DNA of 64,000 bases from Coriobacteriales bacterium OH1046. Lineage in GTDB: Bacteria > Actinomycetota > Coriobacteriia > Coriobacteriales > Atopobiaceae. The stretch is from NCBI GenBank assembly GCA_004010535.1, contig RQYE01000005.1, forward strand, positions 1-64,000. Reading direction: 5' to 3'. Below the pieces are notes generated by a model. That model searched no databases. It was not told where the DNA came from and was given only the letters and a program-made list of their open reading frames with translations. A program made the translations under genes and the position numbers. Of the stretch, positions 33,661 to 42,570 are shown in pieces. Positions within the stretch are counted from its first letter, which is position 1. Each line of letters opens with the position of its first letter.

Positions 33661-33863
33661 TGCATCTGCATTCGGGAACGGCCCCGTTTTTATAGGTTTT
33701 ACTGCATGCGGAAACGGGGCTATCGGAGCTATTCGCCACATTTCCGCCTGCATCGAATCTTTGATGAACCGCTGGCCTGCGCAAACGGAAATCCCGTCAA
33801 AGAGCCCGTCCTTTCGATGGGAACGATGGGACGGCGCGTTACCCGCCCCCATTGCCCGAGGCG
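33661..33863. other. Intergenic region with inverted repeat between convergent genes
   Basis: No gene is seen. GCCCCGTTT (about 33681-33689) pairs with AAACGGGGC (about 33712-33720) across a 22-base loop; a TTTTT run lies in the left part of the loop, so it may act as a terminator for the Ni/Co transporter operon. Two related strings, CTGCATTCGGGAACGG and CTGCATGCGGAAACGG, form an imperfect direct repeat. Confidence 0.4.
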
Positions 33864-34208
33864 CTATGCAACGGACATCTCGGCCTTGGGAGCGAACTCC
33901 TCATCGGTGGGGTGGTACTTGCCCACCTTATGCTCGGTCGACATGACGTCGCCCTCGGCACGGTAGTCGATCTTGACGTAGGCCATCATGTGGCCGCACC
34001 CGGCCTTGGCACCTACGAGCTGGCAATTCTTGACGATATCCATGCACGTGCCGTAATCGCCCTCGATGGTGGTCTCGAACGGCCCCACGTAATAATCGGC
34101 ACCCGTCGAGTCGATATAGGCGATGACCTCGTCGACGATGCGGCAGACCTCGCCATCATCATCGCCAGCATCCATCGGTAGGAATTGGATCGCAACCGCG
34201 CAGTTCAT
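33864..34208 (-). CDS. Thiamine-binding protein of the MTH1187/YkoF-like family
   Basis: The 114-residue protein has the core of the thiamine-binding (MTH1187/YqgV) family: VAIQFLPM near the start, VIAYIDSTGADYYVGPFETTIEGDY and MAYVKIDYRAEGD. It is a small cytosolic ferredoxin-like fold that binds thiamine or its pyrimidine part in related proteins. It is monocistronic and converges on the Ni/Co transporter. No riboswitch is seen. Confidence 0.82.
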   Translation of the reverse strand: MNCAVAIQFLPMDAGDDDGEVCRIVDEVIAYIDSTGADYYVGPFETTIEGDYGTCMDIVKNCQLVGAKAGCGHMMAYVKIDYRAEGDVMSTEHKVGKYHPTDEEFAPKAEMSVA

Positions 34209-34392
34209 GTTCGTCTCCTATTCCAGGCAGGTTCTCGCATCAAGGATCTTGGCCGCGCACGTGGCTCTTATACAGCTTGCCTTAGTACGAAGCTGCTCGG
34301 CGCGTGCTCCCAAACCCGGAAGGCGCGGATTCGAGCTTGAAATCGAGGCGTACATCGGGCCGGTTGGTCATCGGCATCGCATATCCCGCCCC

Positions 34393-35853
34393 CTACTGCC
34401 GGTAGTACGAGAGGAAATCGGCGAGCTTGTCGAGCGCCTCGCCCAAGACCGCGCGCCGGGGCAGGTAGACGATGCGGAAATAGCCCGGCGTCTCCCAATT
34501 GAAGCCCTTGCCGGGCACGATGAGGACCTTCTTATCCCGCAGCAGGTCGAGGGCGAACTGGTCGTCATCGTGGATGTTGAACTTCTTGGGATCGAGCCGA
34601 GGGAAGATGTAGAACGCCGCCTTGGGCTTGGCCGCAGTGACGCCGTCGATCTCGCGCAGGCGCTCGTAGACGAAGTCGCGCTGCCTGCACACGCGTCCCT
34701 CGGGCACCACGTAGGTCCTCACGCTCTGGTGGCCGCCGAGCGCGGTCTGGACGATGGATTGGGCGGGGACGTTCGAGCAGAGGCGCATGTTCGACATCAT
34801 GTTGAAGCCCTCGATGAGACCCCTGCCCAAGCGCTTGTTGCCCGAAAGGGACATCCAGCCGATGCGCCAGCCGGCGATCATATGGCTCTTGGAGAGGCCG
34901 TTCAACGTGATGCAGAAGAGATCCGGTGCCAGGCTCGCGATGGAGATGTGCTCCTCCCCGTCCATGACCAGGCGGTCGTAGATCTCATCGGCGAGGATGA
35001 TGAGCTGGTGCTCGCGCGCCACCTCCACGATCTCCTCGAGCACGTCCCTCGGATAGAGGGCGCCCGTGGGATTGTTGGGGTTGATGACGACGATCGCCTT
35101 GGTGGCGGGGGTGATCTTCGAGCGGATATCGGCAAGGTCGGGCAGCCAGCCGGCTTGCTCGTCGCAGAGGTAGTGGACGGCCGCGCCGCCCGCGAGCGTG
35201 ACGCATGCGGTCCAGAGCGGGTAATCGGGGCTCGGCACGAGGATCTCATCGCCCGTATCGACCATGGCCTGCATGATGAGGTTGATGAGCTCGGAGACGC
35301 CGTTACCCGTGTAGACATCGTTCATCTGCACGCCGGGGATGCCCTTGAGCTGGTCGTACTGCATGATGGCCTTGCGCGCCGAGAAGAGGCCCCTGCTGTC
35401 GGAGTAGCCCTCCGTCTCGGTGAGCTGGGACGCCATGTCCTGCACCACCTCGTCGGGGGTGCGGAAGCCGAAGGGGGCCGGGTTTCCGATGTTGAGCTTC
35501 AGGATATGGATGCCGTTCTCCTCCATGCGCAGGGCCTCGTCGAGCACGGGACCGCGCACGTCGTAGGACACGTGCTCGAGCTTGCTGGATTTATCGAAGG
35601 TACGCACGGGGGCTGCCTCCTGGACGGTTGCGGGATCTGAGGCGGATTCAAGTTCAAGATCTGCTCCGAGAGCGGTGGAGAGGAATGCGAGCATGTCGCG
35701 GCGGGGCGCGGTCTTACCCGAGAGATACTGGGAAAGCTGGGATTTTCCGAGCTTGACGCCCTGTTCGGAAGCTAGGCGGACAAGATCGACCTGCTTGAGG
35801 CCGCGTGCTGCCATAGCTGCCCCGAGCTGTTCTGCAAAGGTATGATCCGCCAT
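34393..35853 (-). CDS. Class I aminotransferase fused to an N-terminal XRE helix-turn-helix
   Basis: Residues about 8-72 form an XRE DNA-binding domain (QVDLVRLASEQGVKLGKSQLSQYLSGK), followed by a linker and a complete class I/II PLP aminotransferase (about 95-486) with NIGNPAPFGF, NPNNPTGALY, the PLP lysine in GLSKSHMIAGWRIGW and a late Arg in YFRIVYLP. The catalytic half resembles AlaA-type glutamate-pyruvate transaminases. Unlike MocR proteins, which are GntR fusions, the DNA-binding part is XRE. It may act as an enzyme that also regulates its own promoter; repeated GTTCAGATT boxes lie upstream. Divergent or co-operonic partners are absent. Confidence 0.9.
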   Translation of the reverse strand: MADHTFAEQLGAAMAARGLKQVDLVRLASEQGVKLGKSQLSQYLSGKTAPRRDMLAFLSTALGADLELESASDPATVQEAAPVRTFDKSSKLEHVSYDVRGPVLDEALRMEENGIHILKLNIGNPAPFGFRTPDEVVQDMASQLTETEGYSDSRGLFSARKAIMQYDQLKGIPGVQMNDVYTGNGVSELINLIMQAMVDTGDEILVPSPDYPLWTACVTLAGGAAVHYLCDEQAGWLPDLADIRSKITPATKAIVVINPNNPTGALYPRDVLEEIVEVAREHQLIILADEIYDRLVMDGEEHISIASLAPDLFCITLNGLSKSHMIAGWRIGWMSLSGNKRLGRGLIEGFNMMSNMRLCSNVPAQSIVQTALGGHQSVRTYVVPEGRVCRQRDFVYERLREIDGVTAAKPKAAFYIFPRLDPKKFNIHDDDQFALDLLRDKKVLIVPGKGFNWETPGYFRIVYLPRRAVLGEALDKLADFLSYYRQ

Positions 35854-35869
35854 GCCCGCCTCTCAGAAA

Positions 35870-35927
35870 GTTCAATTCTCGAACAATTTATAGTGTAGGT
35901 TCAGATTATAGACATAAAGTTCAGATT
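35870..35927 (-). promoter_or_regulatory. Repeated GTTCA boxes upstream of the HTH-aminotransferase gene
   Basis: GTTCAGATT occurs at 35899-35907 and again at 35919-35927 (period 20), and GTTCAATTCTCGAAC at 35870-35884 is a palindrome-like element with the same GTTC end. The stretch is AT-rich and holds possible minus-strand -10 sequences (TATAAT around 35905-35910, TATAAA around 35888-35893). The boxes are likely binding sites for a self-regulating XRE domain. Confidence 0.5.
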
Positions 35928-36091
35928 CAATGAGTGCGGAATTTGATTATTTTTGAACCATTCGATACAGGCAGGGGTGAAAAGGCCCGTTGCGAACATG
36001 TGTTCTTATATGATATGCTCTAGTCGCTGTATGCATCATGCGGCATTCATCCCGCACGGGCTTGTCGCACTATGCCCAAAAGGAGGACGCT

Positions 36092-36187
36092 GTGTCTGCT
36101 ACCGAGATCGTTCTGTTCGATCGAGATGCCAGGACAATCGGCAAGCACATCGACAATGCGCCCAAGGGGAGCTGTTCGAGCAGGTGA
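36092..36187 (+). pseudogene. Possible RhuM-like remnant
   Basis: A GTG with a good Shine-Dalgarno (AGGAGG) opens 31 codons containing ATEIVLFDRDARTIGKHIDN. The string LFDRDxxxIxKHIxN is typical of the N-terminal helix-turn-helix of RhuM/virulence-associated proteins. The frame stops after a likely frameshift (the next frame reads ELFEQ), and no downstream homology is seen. It is probably a decayed gene fragment; chance resemblance is possible. Confidence 0.35.
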
Positions 36188-36561
36188 GATTTCGTCGTGA
36201 AGAACCGCAGCTTCCTCGGCGGCAACGAGCGCCGCGCATGCAGGGCGCTCGGATCGATGGGCCAAACCAGCAGGGCGATCCACTCTGAGGGGGCGGCTCG
36301 AGAGCGCCCCTGCCCACGCAGAAGTCGGCATCAGAGGGTCCGCACCCATGAAGAACGTATGGACACAGACCCTCTTGCAGCATGGACCAGCGGGACACCC
36401 GCGAACAGGCGCATGCTGGTGCCGTGCGCTGCCCTACGGTATGGGGAGGCGTGGCCAATCGTCGAACAGCCCGTTTTCGGCGCTCCGCACGGCGCTGACA
36501 AGCTAAACTCGAAAGGGTACATCCTTTGGGCAGCATTCCAGGCACATGAAAGGACGGCAAG
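36188..36561. other. Non-coding stretch before the carboxypeptidase gene
   Basis: No gene, RNA or clear promoter is recognised. Open frames here have no protein-like pattern. It may be part of the same decayed region as the RhuM-like fragment. Confidence 0.35.
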
Positions 36562-38193
36562 ATGGACAAGACGAGGAAAAACGAGCGCGCCCTCGAGCAC
36601 GAAGCCGCAGTTGCCGAGGCTGATGACACCGCTACGGGCATCGACGAGCCGGCGGCACCGGCTGCGGGCACCCTCAATGCCGCCCTTCTCAACCCCAAGG
36701 CGGATATCGCCGTGCTCGACGCGCTCGAGAACGAGCTCTTCGCTCTCGGCTACACCCTAGGCGAGATCATCAGCTTCGCCGACGTCATCGACCCCGACGG
36801 CGCCACCGAGGATCGCGGGGAAGCGCTCGCCTACCTCGTACAGAAACGCCAAGAGGCCCTCTGCGCGCCCGAGATCGGCGCCGTGCTCGACCGCCTCGAA
36901 GCCAACCCCGCCATCCTCAACGAGAAGCAGGCCGCCGAGGTCAAGATCTTGAAGCGCGATCGCGCCCAGCTCGTCGATGTGCCCGTGGAGGAGCAGGCCG
37001 CCCTGAGCAGGCTCCAAAACGAGTCGAGCGCCGTCTGGCACAAGGCCAAGCTCGCCGATGACTGGGCCAGCTTCGAGCCCTACCTCGATCAGATCGTCGA
37101 GGCCCAGATCCGCATCGCAGGCTACAAGAACGCCGGGAAGGATCCCTACGATGTATGGCTCGACGAGTACGAGCACGGCACCGACCGCACCTTCTACGAC
37201 GAGTTCTTCACCGAGCTCAAAGATACCGTCGTGCCGCTTTTGGCAGATGTCGTAGCCGCCGACCAACCCACCGAGGCGGTCGAGGGGACCTTCGGCGAGG
37301 GCCGCCAATGGGCACTCGCGCGCGAGCTTGTGAAACTCGAAGGCCTCGATATGGACCGTCTCTGGTTGGGTGCCACCGAGCACCCCTTCACGGGCGGCCC
37401 TGGCCGCAACTTCGTCATCGTGACCGGCCACGCGCACGAGGATGACGTGCTCTCGAACGTCTACTCCATCCTCCACGAGGGCGGCCATGCCCTCTACGAG
37501 CAGAACGTCGACGAGAAGCTCAACCGCACCTGCCTGTGCAGCGGCACCTCGTGCGGCATGCACGAGGCCCAGTCGCGCTTCTTCGAGAACTACATCGGCC
37601 GCTCCAAGGCCTTCGCGCGACCGCTTCTCGAGATCATGAAGCGCCACTTCCCCGGACCGCTCGGGCGCCTCACGCCCAACCAGCTCTACATCGCCGCCAA
37701 CCGCGCCGAGCCCTCGCTCATCCGCACCGAAGCCGACGAACTCACCTACCCCCTCCACATCATCGTGCGCTACGAGATCGAGCAGCTGCTCTTCTCGGGC
37801 GAGGCCAAGGCCGCCGATGTGCCCCGGCTCTGGAAGGAGAGATACAAGAGCTATCTCGGCGTGGATGTGCCCGACTACCAGCGCGGCCCGCTCCAAGACG
37901 TGCATTGGTCGCAGGGAAGTTTCGGCTATTTCCCCACCTATGCGCTCGGAAGCGCCTACGGGGCCCAGCTCAAGTACAAGATGGTCGAGGATGGTGTGGA
38001 CTTCGACGGCGCATGCGGCTCAGGCGATCTCGCACCCATCCGCGCATGGCTCGGACACGCCATCTGGCGCCACGGCCGCTCCAAGGATTCCGCAGAACTC
38101 ATCCAAGGTGCCTGCGGCGAACCCTTCTCGGCACATTACTTCTGCGACTACCTGCGCGAGAAGTTCTCGTCCCTCTACCGTCTGAAAGCCTAG
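36562..38193 (+). CDS. Carboxypeptidase M32 family
   Basis: The 543-residue metallopeptidase has the zinc motif HEGGHALYEQ (about residue 310), the downstream Glu in GMHEAQSRFFENYIGRS, and the family signatures HIIVRYEIEQLL and FGYFPTYALGSAYGAQL. It removes C-terminal residues (not Pro) from peptides in the cytoplasm. The first about 45 residues are a charged, Ala-rich extension not usual for the family; an internal start is possible, but AAAGGACGGCAAG precedes the chosen ATG. It is followed after six bases by dtd. Confidence 0.93.
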   Translation: MDKTRKNERALEHEAAVAEADDTATGIDEPAAPAAGTLNAALLNPKADIAVLDALENELFALGYTLGEIISFADVIDPDGATEDRGEALAYLVQKRQEALCAPEIGAVLDRLEANPAILNEKQAAEVKILKRDRAQLVDVPVEEQAALSRLQNESSAVWHKAKLADDWASFEPYLDQIVEAQIRIAGYKNAGKDPYDVWLDEYEHGTDRTFYDEFFTELKDTVVPLLADVVAADQPTEAVEGTFGEGRQWALARELVKLEGLDMDRLWLGATEHPFTGGPGRNFVIVTGHAHEDDVLSNVYSILHEGGHALYEQNVDEKLNRTCLCSGTSCGMHEAQSRFFENYIGRSKAFARPLLEIMKRHFPGPLGRLTPNQLYIAANRAEPSLIRTEADELTYPLHIIVRYEIEQLLFSGEAKAADVPRLWKERYKSYLGVDVPDYQRGPLQDVHWSQGSFGYFPTYALGSAYGAQLKYKMVEDGVDFDGACGSGDLAPIRAWLGHAIWRHGRSKDSAELIQGACGEPFSAHYFCDYLREKFSSLYRLKA

Positions 38194-38199
38194 GAGCAT

Positions 38200-38652
38200 A
38201 TGCGCGCCCTCATACAGCGCGTCGAGCGTGCGCAGGTCGAGGTCGGAGGCGTGGTGGTCGGTTCCTGCGGGAAGGGCTGCCTCGTCTTCCTGGGCGTCGG
38301 CCGTGCAGATACCGAGGTGGTCGCCGAGAAGCTCTGGAAGAAGATCTCCAACCTGCGCATCTTCGCCGATGCCGCAGGCAAGGCCAACCGCTCGCTCGCG
38401 GATGTGGGAGGCGCGGTGCTCGTCGTCTCCCAATTCACGCTGTTCGCAGATGCACGCCGAGGAAACCGCCCCTCGTTCACCGAGGCGGCAGGACCGGAGC
38501 TCGCAAGCTCCCTCTACGAGTACCTGTGCTCCCTTGCAGAACGTGACCTCGGGGCAGGGCGCGTGGGCCGGGGCATCTTCGGTGCGGACATGCGCGTCTC
38601 GCTCGTGAACGACGGCCCCTTCACCGTGGTGCTCGACACCGACGCGCTCTAA
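38200..38652 (+). CDS. dtd: D-aminoacyl-tRNA deacylase
   Basis: The 150-residue protein starts MRALIQRVERAQVEV and has both active-site signatures, SQFTLFAD and the C-terminal cis-Gly-Pro in NDGPFTVVLD (family usually NxGPVT). It removes D-amino acids wrongly attached to tRNA. It lies six bases after the M32 peptidase gene and is likely co-transcribed. Confidence 0.95.
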   Translation: MRALIQRVERAQVEVGGVVVGSCGKGCLVFLGVGRADTEVVAEKLWKKISNLRIFADAAGKANRSLADVGGAVLVVSQFTLFADARRGNRPSFTEAAGPELASSLYEYLCSLAERDLGAGRVGRGIFGADMRVSLVNDGPFTVVLDTDAL

Positions 38653-38672
38653 GGGTCGGGGAGCCGATCGGC

Positions 38673-39134
38673 CTATCGGCGGGTATTCAGCCCGACCAAG
38701 CGGTTGATAAGCTTGCCTCGGGCAGCCTTCTGCTGTTCGTCGCGGTTCCCGGCGGCAAACGATGAGAGCTCGAACTGGATTCTCGCATCGCCCATCTCGA
38801 CGATGAGCACCTTGCCGATGATGAGGCCGTTCCTCGCCTCGACGCGCGTGATCGCGGACAGCGGGATCGAGAAACGGTCCATGATCTGGCTGGTCCTGTA
38901 GGAGTTCACCACCACGAGGTTCAGGTGCCGGGCAGTGAGCCCCACGTAGGCGTACGTATGTGCGAGCGGCATCATGTTGGGCTTGGAACCGGGCAGATCG
39001 GAGAGCTCGGCGAGGATGATGCGCGACTTCGAGTTGGCCGCGAAGATGGACCAGAGCATGCAGCTATACCGCTCGCCTTCGGCGAGGATCCCGTCGAGCA
39101 TCGTCTCCATATCACGCTGGTTCATCGACGCCAT
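38673..39134 (-). CDS. Hypothetical PH-like protein
   Basis: The 153-residue cytosolic protein has a strand-rich middle (YVGLTARHLNLVVVNSYR, FSIPLSAITRVEARNGLIIGKVLIVE) that suggests a bacterial PH-like fold with a basic C-terminal helix. No catalytic motif is seen. The start follows GGAAGGGGGAAG; a frame eight codons longer is possible. It lies convergent to dtd and divergent to mscL. Confidence 0.65.
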   Translation of the reverse strand: MASMNQRDMETMLDGILAEGERYSCMLWSIFAANSKSRIILAELSDLPGSKPNMMPLAHTYAYVGLTARHLNLVVVNSYRTSQIMDRFSIPLSAITRVEARNGLIIGKVLIVEMGDARIQFELSSFAAGNRDEQQKAARGKLINRLVGLNTRR

Positions 39135-39292
39135 GTAACTTCCCCCTTCCGGAAACACGGGAAAAAGGATACCCTGTATACGGCAAAGATGCCATGCTGC
39201 GCTCTTCGCGGAAAACGATCGGCACAGCAGCTTGCAGGATCATCCGCAGAAGTATTCCCATCCTATGACGACGGGAATGAGAGGAGTTTCAC

Positions 39293-39712
39293 ATGAAAGG
39301 ATTCATGAGGGAGTTCAAGGAGTTCATCGCGCAGGGCAACGCCATGGACATGGCCATCGGCGTCATCATCGGCGGCGCGTTCACGGCCATCGTCAACGCG
39401 CTGGTCGGCAACATCATCCAGCCGCTCATCACGCTCATCACGGGCGGCGCCGAGGGCGTGAGCGGGCTGAGGATCCCCGTGAACGCCGAGACCGCCATCG
39501 ACTTCGGCGCGCTCATCTCGGCCATCATCAACTTCCTCATCGTCGCCTTCATCGTATTCCTCATGGTCAAGAGCCTCAACAAGATGATGTCTTTGACCAA
39601 GAACGGCAAGGAGGAGTCTTCCGAGGAGGCTGCCCCCGTTTGCCCGCACTGCCTCGAGGAGATCAAGGCCGGTGCCACCAAGTGCCCGCACTGCGGCAGC
39701 GCCATCCAGTAA
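39293..39712 (+). CDS. mscL: Large-conductance mechanosensitive channel with C-terminal zinc ribbon
   Basis: The 139-residue protein has the MscL N-terminal helix and TM1 (FKEFIAQGNAMDMAIGVIIGGAF, IVNALVGNIIQP) and TM2 (LISAIINFLIVAFIVFLMVKSLNK). It opens under membrane tension to relieve osmotic shock. In place of the usual bundle-only tail it ends with a four-cysteine zinc ribbon, CPHC-x11-CPHC. The start follows GAGAGGAG. A terminator follows. Confidence 0.95.
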   Translation: MKGFMREFKEFIAQGNAMDMAIGVIIGGAFTAIVNALVGNIIQPLITLITGGAEGVSGLRIPVNAETAIDFGALISAIINFLIVAFIVFLMVKSLNKMMSLTKNGKEESSEEAAPVCPHCLEEIKAGATKCPHCGSAIQ

Positions 39713-39727
39713 CCTCAGCACCCATCC

Positions 39728-39761
39728 GTGCGGTCCTCTCGTGACCGCACGACCTTGTTTT
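39728..39761 (+). terminator. Intrinsic terminator after mscL
   Basis: GTGCGGTC (39728-39735) pairs with GACCGCAC (39743-39750), followed by GACCTTGTTTT. Confidence 0.75.
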
Positions 39762-39775
39762 AGATCTGCAAGGTG

Positions 39776-39815
39776 GAGAAGGGGAGCTCCACGGTGACGT
39801 GGAGCTCCCCTTCTC
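39776..39815. repeat. 17-bp perfect hairpin
   Basis: GAGAAGGGGAGCTCCAC (39776-39792), six-base loop, exact complement at 39799-39815. No T tract. It may be a bidirectional terminator or transcription roadblock between mscL and the lipase operon. Confidence 0.6.
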
Positions 39816-40078
39816 TCCATGCCCACCGCACGCGCCCGGCTTCTGCGACACTACCGCTCGCGCATTGCCATAAGCTCACCGGGCTCGGGAGGTCTTCCCG
39901 GAATGGTGGATTCTCGCTTCCGGCCCCCGAGAAAGCGCGGCGAGTTCGAAGGTGCCGTGAGCGAGAAATGCCACAGGCATGGGCAGCGCTACCGTTTGTG
40001 CGAAATCCGGGACTCATGAGCCATATTCGGCTCCCCGACTGGGATACTTGTCTTGTCCCTGCGTGCGGAAGGAAAGCC
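39816..40078. other. Intergenic region upstream of the lipase gene
   Basis: No gene is seen. The longest frame extends upstream from the lipase through this stretch, but its composition is not protein-like. It should contain the promoter for the lipase-glycerol kinase operon; none is obvious. Confidence 0.35.
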
Positions 40079-41014
40079 ATGGCCGGCATCACCAAAGAAC
40101 CCCTCTTGTTCGCAAGCGCAGACCGCACCTCGCAGATCAAGGGCTGGCTCTGGCTTCCCGAGGGCACGCCGAAAGGTGTCGTCCAGCTCACGCACGGGAT
40201 GGCGGAGCATATCGAGCGCTATGACGAATTCGCCCGCTTCCTCGCAGGGCGCGGCTTCGCCGTTTGCGGCCACGATCAGATCGGGCATGGTGCGAGCGCG
40301 CCTCTCGGCAAGCATGGGTGCCTCCCTGCGGCACATGGAGCCGCCGTCCTCATCGCCGACGTGGATACCCTACGCCATCTCATGCAGACGCGCATGGGCA
40401 TCGAGACGCCGTACTTCCTCTTCGGCCACTCGCTCGGTAGCTTCATCACACGCGCCTACATCTCCCGCCATGGGACGGGGCTCGCCGGCGCGATCATCTG
40501 CGGCACGGGCCATGTCCCAACGGCGACATCCAAGGCCGGCAATGCGGTCTGCCGCCTCATCTGCCGTCTCAAGGGCGAGGATGCGGTATCCGGCCTTCTG
40601 AACAGCATGGGAGTGGGTGCCTACGCCAAGGCCATCAAGGATGCTGCGGGACCGCTTGACTGGCTCTCCTACAACCGGGAGAATATCAGGCGCTACGAGG
40701 CCGATCCCCTCTGCGGCTTCCCGTTCTCGGCCGGCGGCTATGCCGTTGTCACGGCACTCACAGGCGAGGCCTGCGCCCCGGCGTGCTTCGCGCGCATCCC
40801 GCACGACCTGCCGCTCCTCTTCATCTCGGGCGATGGGGATCCGGTGGGCTCCTGCGGCGAGGGCGTGCGCACGGCGTTCCAGATGGCGCGCGACGCCGGA
40901 TCGGTCGATGCCTATTGCATCATCTACGAGCATATGCGCCATGAGATCCTGAACGAGGACGGGCGCGGACAGGTCATGGAGGATATCGCCACGTGGTTGG
41001 AGGAACGCCTATGA
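40079..41014 (+). CDS. Alpha/beta hydrolase, monoacylglycerol lipase type
   Basis: The 311-residue protein has [22 protein letters not shown] and the nucleophile elbow GHSLG, an acid in SGDGDPVG and a late His in [11 protein letters not shown], the complete MAGL/lysophospholipase triad. No signal peptide, so it acts on imported or intracellular monoacylglycerol or lysophospholipid. The start follows GGAAGGAAAGCC; a start at 40020 is possible. It overlaps glpK by four bases, so the glycerol released would be phosphorylated by the co-translated kinase. Confidence 0.88.
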   Translation: MAGITKEPLLFASADRTSQIKGWLWLPEGTPKGVVQLTHGMAEHIERYDEFARFLAGRGFAVCGHDQIGHGASAPLGKHGCLPAAHGAAVLIADVDTLRHLMQTRMGIETPYFLFGHSLGSFITRAYISRHGTGLAGAIICGTGHVPTATSKAGNAVCRLICRLKGEDAVSGLLNSMGVGAYAKAIKDAAGPLDWLSYNRENIRRYEADPLCGFPFSAGGYAVVTALTGEACAPACFARIPHDLPLLFISGDGDPVGSCGEGVRTAFQMARDAGSVDAYCIIYEHMRHEILNEDGRGQVMEDIATWLEERL

Positions 41015-42501
41015 GCGGGAGGTATATCATCGCGCTCGATCAGGGGACCACCTCGTCGCGCGCCATCCTCGTCGATCATGAGGGCACGATGATCGATGCT
41101 GTGCAGCGCGAATTCGAGCAGATCTATCCCAAGCCGGGGTGGGTGGAGCACAACCCCCAGGACATCCTCTTCTCACAGCTCGGATCCCTCGCCGAGCTGG
41201 TGACCCGCCATGGGCTCACGGCCGATGACATCGTGGCCATCGGCATCGATAACCAGCGCGAGACCACCATCGTCTGGGATCCCACCACCGGCGAGCCCAT
41301 CGCCAATGCCATCGTGTGGCAGTGCCGCCGCACAGCCGGTCTCGTGGACAGGCTGTGCGGTAGCGCCGAGGTGGCGGCCCAGATACGGGCACGCACGGGC
41401 CTCATGCCCGATGCCTACTTCTCGGCGAGCAAGCTGCGCTGGCTGCTCGACAACGTGGCAGGCGCGCGGGCGCGGGCGGAGGCGGGAGAGCTGCTCTTCG
41501 GAACGGTCGACAGCTATCTGGTATGGGTCCTGACGGGTGGCCTCGTGCATGCGACCGACGTCACCAATGCGAGCCGCACCATGCTCTACAACATCCACGA
41601 GAGCCGCTGGGATCCTTGGCTTCTGGAGCTCTTCGGCATCCCCGCAGGCATGCTTCCCGAGGTACGGGCCTCGAGCGGCTTCTTCGGCGAGACGAGCTAT
41701 CCGGGACTTCCCGCCGGCATCCCCATCGCGGGCGTCGCCGGCGACCAGCAGGCCGCCCTCTTCGGCCAGTGCTGCTTCGAGGCGGGACAGGCCAAGAACA
41801 CCTACGGTACCGGCTGCTTCATGCTGCTCCACACCGGCCACGAAGCCGTCGAGAGCAAAAACAGCCTGGTCACGACCATCGTCGCCTCTCCTCCGGGAAC
41901 CGAGGGCGTCGAATACGCGCTCGAGGGATCGGTCTTCGTAGGCGGTGCCGTGGTGCAGTGGCTGCGCGACGAGCTCGGCATCGTACGCACGGCAGCCGAG
42001 ACCGAATATCTCGCCGCAGGCGTGGAAGATACGGGCGGGGTCTACATCGTGCCGGCCTTCACGGGATTGGGGGCCCCTTGGTGGGCGCCCGATGCGCGCG
42101 GCACCATCACCGGCATCACGCGCGGGACGGGTCGGGCGCAGCTGGCACGCGCGGCCCTCGAGGCCATCGCCTATCAGGTCTCCGACCTCGCCGTCGCCAT
42201 GGAGGCCGATGCCGGAACGCCCATCGAGGTACTCAATGTGGACGGCGGTGCGGCAGCCAACGACTTCCTCATGCAGTTCGAGAGCGATATCCTGGACCGC
42301 ACGCTGCATCGCCCGCAGAACCGCGAGACCACGGCCATGGGGGCGGCCTATCTCGCCGGGCTCGCCACCGGATTCTGGAGCGGCGTGGACGAGCTGCGGA
42401 GGCTTCGGGATACCGATGACGTGTTCACGTCTCGGATGGATCCCGTGCGCCGGGCAGAGCTGCTTGCAGGCTGGCATGAAGCCGTCAGGAGGACGGTCTG
42501 A
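41011..42501 (+). CDS. glpK: Glycerol kinase
   Basis: The 496-residue FGGY kinase starts [18 protein letters not shown] and has [24 protein letters not shown], the [12 protein letters not shown]-type segment (here [13 protein letters not shown]), [13 protein letters not shown] and [13 protein letters not shown]. It makes glycerol-3-phosphate. No regulator His motif of Gram-positive PTS control was seen with confidence. ATGA overlap with the lipase gene indicates coupling. Confidence 0.96.
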   Translation: MSGRYIIALDQGTTSSRAILVDHEGTMIDAVQREFEQIYPKPGWVEHNPQDILFSQLGSLAELVTRHGLTADDIVAIGIDNQRETTIVWDPTTGEPIANAIVWQCRRTAGLVDRLCGSAEVAAQIRARTGLMPDAYFSASKLRWLLDNVAGARARAEAGELLFGTVDSYLVWVLTGGLVHATDVTNASRTMLYNIHESRWDPWLLELFGIPAGMLPEVRASSGFFGETSYPGLPAGIPIAGVAGDQQAALFGQCCFEAGQAKNTYGTGCFMLLHTGHEAVESKNSLVTTIVASPPGTEGVEYALEGSVFVGGAVVQWLRDELGIVRTAAETEYLAAGVEDTGGVYIVPAFTGLGAPWWAPDARGTITGITRGTGRAQLARAALEAIAYQVSDLAVAMEADAGTPIEVLNVDGGAAANDFLMQFESDILDRTLHRPQNRETTAMGAAYLAGLATGFWSGVDELRRLRDTDDVFTSRMDPVRRAELLAGWHEAVRRTV

Positions 42502-42570
42502 GGATCGGAGTCCCGGTCGCATCCGTCGGGATGCATCGGCCAGACCAGCCTGAGGGTTCGGAGCCCGTTT

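Noticed and set aside
34209-34392. Riboswitch or RNA gene upstream of the thiamine-binding protein gene
   Set aside because: No THI-box strings or other conserved aptamer sequence is seen; the stretch looks like plain spacer.
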